Source of the DNA: Alistipes sp. | Lineage (GTDB): Bacteria; Bacteroidota; Bacteroidia; Bacteroidales; Rikenellaceae | Direction: 5' to 3' | DNA length: 64,000 bases | NCBI GenBank assembly: GCA_017935185.1 | Contig: JAGBIC010000032.1 | Coordinates: 1 to 64,000 of the forward strand | Shown here: piece by piece, positions 60,241-64,000 of the stretch | Layout of the letters: each line of letters begins with the position of its first letter | Numbering within the stretch: position 1 is the stretch's first letter | Program-made: the position numbers and the translations under genes | Notes under the pieces: model-generated | Told to the model about the DNA's origin: nothing | The model's input: only the letters and a program-made list of their open reading frames with translations | Databases searched by the model: none

Positions 60241-61106
60241 TGAAGTGGATAAATAATTTACCCACACGGATAAAGGTGGTGTTAAAGATACTACTTTGGC
60301 TATCTGTTGCTGTTGTGGTGATATATGTAATACCTCGAATAATAAACTACTTGATACTCAAACCCGCATGCTTTGAAGTTGTGGGAGATGGAACACACTG
60401 GTTATCTTTCTGGGGTGGATATTTGGGTGCCATTATTAGTGCTGGTGTAGCCTTTATAATTCTAGGTATTCAGTACCAACAAAATAAAAAAGAGAATAAC
60501 GACAATAGGACGTTGCAGAAGAATGTACTCAAGCACCAAGTTCGCACACAAAGACTAAATACCATTGAAGCGAGGCTGATAGACTACTTTCAATCTTTCA
60601 ATTATGTAGAGATAGATAATCTTGCATATCAAATATTAAATAAGGAAGATAGAAATCCAATAATGGCTAGATTAAAAGAGTTATGGAAAGAAAAGGAAAG
60701 CGCAACATTAAAACTAGAAATGATATTCGTCTCAAGTACTGATAAAGCAGAATCAACATATTTAAGAGCCTTTAAGGATTATGATGAACAATATAATATG
60801 TTAGTAGAAGACTTAATGTGGTTTTGCGACATCGGGTACCATAGTGGAGATGATGCAATGCTAAATAAGCTAGTAATTAAGAGTATAAATGATTATAAAT
60901 CTCGACACCTTCCTGAGAATAAATACCGCATATGGAATTATATTGAAAAATATAATTACAAGATTGTTTCGGAACGCAAAAACATTATTAAAGAACGATT
61001 AGAGGTATTAAATGATTTTGCAGATTGCCTATTGTGGAAAGTAATAAAATCTTTAATTCAATACGAGCAACAAGAGATTGACAAAATACTAAAAACTGAT
61101 AATTAG
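60240..61106 (+). CDS. Two-pass membrane protein of the defence operon, Abi-like
   Basis: 288 residues from the ATG at 60240, whose A is the last base of the SNF2 stop TAA (an ATG at 60225 would add five residues). Two membrane helices, VVLKILLWLSVAVVVIYVI and FWGGYLGAIISAGVAFIILG, are followed by a charged helical cytoplasmic part (YQQNKKENNDNRTLQKNVLK; a middle rich in Lys and Glu). The layout of two N-terminal helices with WGGYLGAIIS and a soluble tail resembles putative phage abortive infection (putAbiC-like) proteins. The gene is strongly AT-rich after about 60,480, unlike the SNF2 gene. Related operons I know of often have a DUF4391 gene here, so this may be a replacement cargo gene. 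Confidence 0.7.
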   Translation: MKWINNLPTRIKVVLKILLWLSVAVVVIYVIPRIINYLILKPACFEVVGDGTHWLSFWGGYLGAIISAGVAFIILGIQYQQNKKENNDNRTLQKNVLKHQVRTQRLNTIEARLIDYFQSFNYVEIDNLAYQILNKEDRNPIMARLKELWKEKESATLKLEMIFVSSTDKAESTYLRAFKDYDEQYNMLVEDLMWFCDIGYHSGDDAMLNKLVIKSINDYKSRHLPENKYRIWNYIEKYNYKIVSERKNIIKERLEVLNDFADCLLWKVIKSLIQYEQQEIDKILKTDN

Positions 61107-61112
61107 CACGCT

Positions 61113-62801
61113 ATGGCACAAGATATAAAATTACAGAAGTTGGAGCTTACCTGGGTAGGTAAGTATGATGAGCAGCAGCCGTTAGAGCCGAGGATTTTGA
61201 TTGAGAATCCAGAGTACTCTTATGGTGAGGTTGAGACGGGTGTTTTGCCAAATGGAAAGCCTTGGAAGGGTAATATGCTTATCCATGGAGATAATTTATT
61301 GTGCACTAAATCTCTTGAACAAGATTATGCTGGCTGTGTTAAATGTATCTGTATAGACCCTCCGTATAATACTGGAAGTGCATTCAATTATTACGAAGAT
61401 GGAATAGAACATTCTCTATGGTTATCTATTATGAGTAAACATCTAACCGCACTAAAACAGCTATTATCAGAAGATGGTACTATTTGGATTATACTAGACG
61501 ATAATGAGGTTCACTATTGTAAAGTTATATGCGATGAAATATTTGGCAGAAATAATTTTATACAAGGCGTAATATGGAAATCTAGCGATAATTCTAATAA
61601 TGATGCCAAACAATTTTCGATTGACCATAACACAATACTAGTGTATAGCAAAAATCCGAATTGGTTGTCTAATAGGGTAGCTGCGAAAGAGTCTCAACTC
61701 TCACATTTCAAGAATCCTGACAATGACCCTAAGGGCCCATGGTTTGATGGTAATCCCATATCATCTCCTCACTACAGAGAAAACCTTGTATATGATATTG
61801 AAACACCTATAGGAACAATAATTAAAGCTCCTAAAAACGGATGGAGATGGAGTAGAGAAACTTTGGCTGAGAAAATGGCTAATGGAGAAATCTATTTTAA
61901 CAAAGATTTCACCAATATTAAAAGACGAACATATCTTAAGGACAGCAAAGGACTTCCTCCTTCATCATTATGGGATGATATAGAAGAGACTGGACATAAT
62001 AGACAAGCTAAATATGAACAAAAAAAACTATTTCCTCATTGGTCTAAAAGTGAATGGTTTGACACGCCAAAGCCTGAAAAACTCATAAAAAAGATTATCA
62101 CAATTTCCACCAATGAAGGAGATATTGTTCTAGACAGTTTCCTTGGTTCTGGTACAACGGCAGCCGTAGCTCAAAAGATGGGTCGTAGGTATATTGGAGT
62201 AGAATTAGGTAATCATGCTTATACACATTGCGCCCCTCGTATGAAAAAAGTAATTGATGGCACAGACCAAGGAGGTATAAGCAAAGCACAAAACTGGAAA
62301 GGAGGCGGAGGCTTCCGCTTCTATGAGTTAGCACCGAGCCTTTTGAAGGAGGATAAGTTTGGCAATCTTGTAATCAACAAGGAGTACAATGCTGATATGT
62401 TGGCTGCTGCAATGGCAAAGCAAGAGGGCTTTACCTACGAGCCATCTGCGGAGCACTATTGGAAGCAGGGATATTCGCACGAGAGCGACTACATCTACAC
62501 CACAACGCAGTTTATGACCGTGGAGGGTTTGGCTGCCATAGCAGAGCAGATGAAGGAGGGCGAGTCGTTGTTGGTATGCTGCACCGCTTTCCAGAAGGAG
62601 TGCCGCAGTGCCTTCCCGAACATCACCATTAAGAAGATACCACAGATGTTGCTTGGCCGTTGCGAGTTCAACAAAGATGATTACTCATTGAATATTGTTG
62701 AGCTGCCAACCATCGAGGAGGAGTTTGATGATGAGCTGGAAGAAGTAATCGAGGAGGTTGCAGCAACCCCAGCAGAAGAGACCCAACAAGAGTTGTTTTA
62801 A
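61113..62801 (+). CDS. Type III-like DNA methyltransferase (Mod)
   Basis: 562 residues, a beta-class N6-adenine methyltransferase: motif IV CIDPPYNTGSAFNYYEDG (D82-Y85) precedes motif I LDSFLGSGTTAAVAQKMG (about 340-357), the order seen in type III Mod. A target-recognition region lies between (about 130-330). It would mark host DNA and, with Res, form the recognition part of a restriction complex. The first 60 and last 170 codons are GC-richer, whereas about codons 70-390 are AT-rich with different codon choice, suggesting a recombined core. It starts 6 bp after the membrane-protein stop. Confidence 0.9.
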   Translation: MAQDIKLQKLELTWVGKYDEQQPLEPRILIENPEYSYGEVETGVLPNGKPWKGNMLIHGDNLLCTKSLEQDYAGCVKCICIDPPYNTGSAFNYYEDGIEHSLWLSIMSKHLTALKQLLSEDGTIWIILDDNEVHYCKVICDEIFGRNNFIQGVIWKSSDNSNNDAKQFSIDHNTILVYSKNPNWLSNRVAAKESQLSHFKNPDNDPKGPWFDGNPISSPHYRENLVYDIETPIGTIIKAPKNGWRWSRETLAEKMANGEIYFNKDFTNIKRRTYLKDSKGLPPSSLWDDIEETGHNRQAKYEQKKLFPHWSKSEWFDTPKPEKLIKKIITISTNEGDIVLDSFLGSGTTAAVAQKMGRRYIGVELGNHAYTHCAPRMKKVIDGTDQGGISKAQNWKGGGGFRFYELAPSLLKEDKFGNLVINKEYNADMLAAAMAKQEGFTYEPSAEHYWKQGYSHESDYIYTTTQFMTVEGLAAIAEQMKEGESLLVCCTAFQKECRSAFPNITIKKIPQMLLGRCEFNKDDYSLNIVELPTIEEEFDDELEEVIEEVAATPAEETQQELF

Positions 62802-62813
62802 TACTTGGAGCGT

Positions 62814-63872
62814 ATGAGTAAGATTGTGTATTTGCTCGGAGCAGGAGCAAGTTATGGCAAAAGGGGTGAAGATAAAATAAAGTGTGAAGTTGAGAGGCAT
62901 GATAAAGATGGTCGTCGTATTATAACGACTATGAACTGCCCAACCCTATATAGAGGAGTTCCAATTGTATCAGAACTTCCTAGTCGCCTTTTTTATATGT
63001 ACGCATGGTTGGATGATGAAATTAATAAGATTAAGAACGACAGTTTAGATAAACGTAATCTAAAAAAACTTGCAGAAGACATCAATTGGTTGCATAATGA
63101 AAGTGGCAGACATGCAACAATTGACACATTCGCCAAAAAACTATATTTAATAGGGCAAGAAGATGATTATTGTAGATTGAAACGAGCATTTACAATATTT
63201 CTCATGTGGGAGCAGATGAACAAGCAACCAGACATTAGATACGATTCTTTCTTTGCCGCTATATTGGGTGATATATATGACGATTTTCCTAAAGAAGTAT
63301 CTATTGTATCATGGAATTATGACTGCCAGTTGGAGTTGGCATACAGAGAATATTGTAGAATAGACTCAATATCAGGGATTGCCAAGAAACTAGGAGTGAG
63401 AGATAAAGCACTTGGAATTAAAAGTGATGATTCTGCAGGATTAAAGATAATGAAATTGAATGGATGTGCTTTAATAGAGGATAATCATTATATTTTAGAC
63501 CCATTTTTTGATACTACTCAAACGCCAATAGGCAGGGTGCTCAGCTTATATAAACACTCTGAGGGAGATAGGACTCTCTTGTCATTTGCTTGGGAGAAAA
63601 TGAATGATGAATATAAGTCTATGATTTCCACACAAGTTGGTGATGCTGAAACGGTTGTAGTTATTGGTTATTCATTCCCATTCTTTAATCGTAAGGTTGA
63701 TAGATTCTTGTTTGAGAGTATGCCTAATCTAAAGAATATATATATACAGGACCCATATGCAGACAGGATAGTTCAAACTTTGCCATCAGTTATACCATCA
63801 CATATATATCCGATAACAAAGGTGGAGAAAATTACAACTACAGACCAATTTTACTTACCTCCTGAATTGTAG
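62814..63872 (+). CDS. SIR2-like protein in the restriction operon
   Basis: 352 residues from the ATG at 62814 (a TTG at 62805 would add three). SIR2-type NAD-binding motifs: YLLGAGASYG (G9-S13), SWNYDCQLE (N168, D170) and a late VVVIGYSFPFFNRKVDRFLF. The catalytic-His position of the KLHG motif reads MKLNGC (N216). SIR2-like effectors in defence systems deplete NAD when phage is sensed; whether the Asn variant still does so is open. The gene is AT-rich, lies 12 bp after mod and 3 bp before the presumed restriction gene. The fold call is firm, NADase activity is inferred. Confidence 0.8.
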   Translation: MSKIVYLLGAGASYGKRGEDKIKCEVERHDKDGRRIITTMNCPTLYRGVPIVSELPSRLFYMYAWLDDEINKIKNDSLDKRNLKKLAEDINWLHNESGRHATIDTFAKKLYLIGQEDDYCRLKRAFTIFLMWEQMNKQPDIRYDSFFAAILGDIYDDFPKEVSIVSWNYDCQLELAYREYCRIDSISGIAKKLGVRDKALGIKSDDSAGLKIMKLNGCALIEDNHYILDPFFDTTQTPIGRVLSLYKHSEGDRTLLSFAWEKMNDEYKSMISTQVGDAETVVVIGYSFPFFNRKVDRFLFESMPNLKNIYIQDPYADRIVQTLPSVIPSHIYPITKVEKITTTDQFYLPPEL

Positions 63873-63875
63873 AAT

Positions 63876-64000
63876 ATGAACCAAGTAGTAAACAATATAA
63901 AACAGCGTTTGTCGCTACGTGAGCCTTTGGCAGAAGCCTTGGAGGTAGTTGCCAAATTAACAGACAAACTTGCATTGAAGAAGCCAGCAGCAGAAGAGGA
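63876..64000 (+). CDS. Start of probable type III restriction subunit (Res), cut by window end
   Basis: 41 codons are visible (MNQVVNNIKQRLSLREPLAE, then ALEVVAKLTDKLALKK), without a stop. The pattern RLSLREPLAEALEVVAKL is like the N-terminus of Res-type SF2 helicase/nucleases (RLSLRPPQxESLEIL) that accompany Mod in type III systems. It starts 3 bp after the SIR2-like gene. Too little is present to confirm a helicase or nuclease domain. Confidence 0.6.
   Translation, partial: MNQVVNNIKQRLSLREPLAEALEVVAKLTDKLALKKPAAEE

Larger units (their letters stand above)
48930..64000 (+). mobile_element. Integrative element at tRNA-His (left end; right end outside the window)
   Basis: From the tRNA-His 3' end onward the content changes to element genes: integrase, replication operon, a second recombinase, small element proteins, XRE regulator and a restriction/defence operon. 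Base composition also drops in several genes. No second copy of the tRNA-His 3' end was noticed within the window, so the right border lies beyond 64,000. No conjugation, mobilisation, capsid or terminase gene is visible, leaving satellite-like island, integrative mobilizable element or remnant prophage open. Confidence 0.75.

Noticed and set aside
57370-64000. DISARM or BREX assignment for the defence operon
   Set aside because: SNF2 helicase and an adenine methyltransferase occur in DISARM, but no DUF1998 gene, drmA-like helicase or phospholipase D gene is present; no PglZ/BrxC-type gene for BREX. Type III-like with extra cargo fits better.

Overview
The window is a stretch of a Bacteroidales (phylum Bacteroidota) chromosome, with the 5' end of an integrated mobile element occupying the last 15 kb. 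The assignment rests on four observations. Most genes follow promoters of the Bacteroidota primary-sigma type (TAnnTTTG about 20 bp after TTTG/TTG). There is a three-gene sdhCAB of the single-cytochrome-b type. There are many secreted or lipoprotein glycan-degrading enzymes and an OMP with a CarboxypepD_reg-like N-terminus. The gene order bamD-rpoZ-coaBC-recN is present. The genus cannot be fixed from the sequence alone.

Layout, chromosomal part (1-48,930). cysS, a small acidic protein and prfB (with an intact programmed +1 frameshift) are followed by tRNA-Leu(CAA). On the minus strand come a beta-barrel OMP with Gly/Met-rich tracts, a CotH-family lipoprotein and sdhCAB. On the plus strand are 5-formyl-THF cyclo-ligase and an M28 peptidase-blaI-blaR1 operon whose blaR1-like gene is cut by an in-frame TGA. 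A minus-strand run follows: cyclophilin, uvrC, GH106, GH43. Next is a minus-strand fimbrillin-like/GLUG lipoprotein preceded by a 37-residue micro-ORF, a perfect palindrome and two poly-G tracts. Then come an SDR of the threonine-dehydrogenase type and a purine uptake pair (outer-membrane channel plus NCS2 permease). A galactoside-use operon follows (two paralogous GH2 enzymes, galM, galK, sialate O-acetylesterase-like). After that are bamD-rpoZ-coaBC-recN, GH88, a TlpA-like thioredoxin, a Kdo-kinase-like gene, tatA, a ThuA protein, groSL behind a sigma-54-like promoter, a heparinase II/III protein and tRNA-His.

Layout, mobile element (about 48,930 to beyond 64,000). A tyrosine integrase lies directly downstream of tRNA-His. 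Facing it is a minus-strand replication operon: winged-helix protein, a protein with N-terminal helicase and C-terminal primase-like domains, a small protein and a Rad52-like annealing protein. Then come an unknown protein, a second very short recombinase, three small element proteins and an XRE regulator. The regulator leads into a defence operon: SNF2 helicase, two-pass membrane protein, type III-like Mod methyltransferase, SIR2-like protein and the beginning of a probable type III restriction subunit cut off by the window edge. No conjugation, capsid or terminase gene is visible. An integrase at a tRNA, a primase-helicase and defence cargo resemble a phage satellite or mobilizable island.

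The candidate new system is the 57.0-64.0 kb operon. A type III restriction-modification backbone (SNF2, Mod, Res) appears to carry two AT-rich inserts, a membrane protein and a SIR2-like protein with an altered KLNG motif. This would link restriction to a suicide-type effector.
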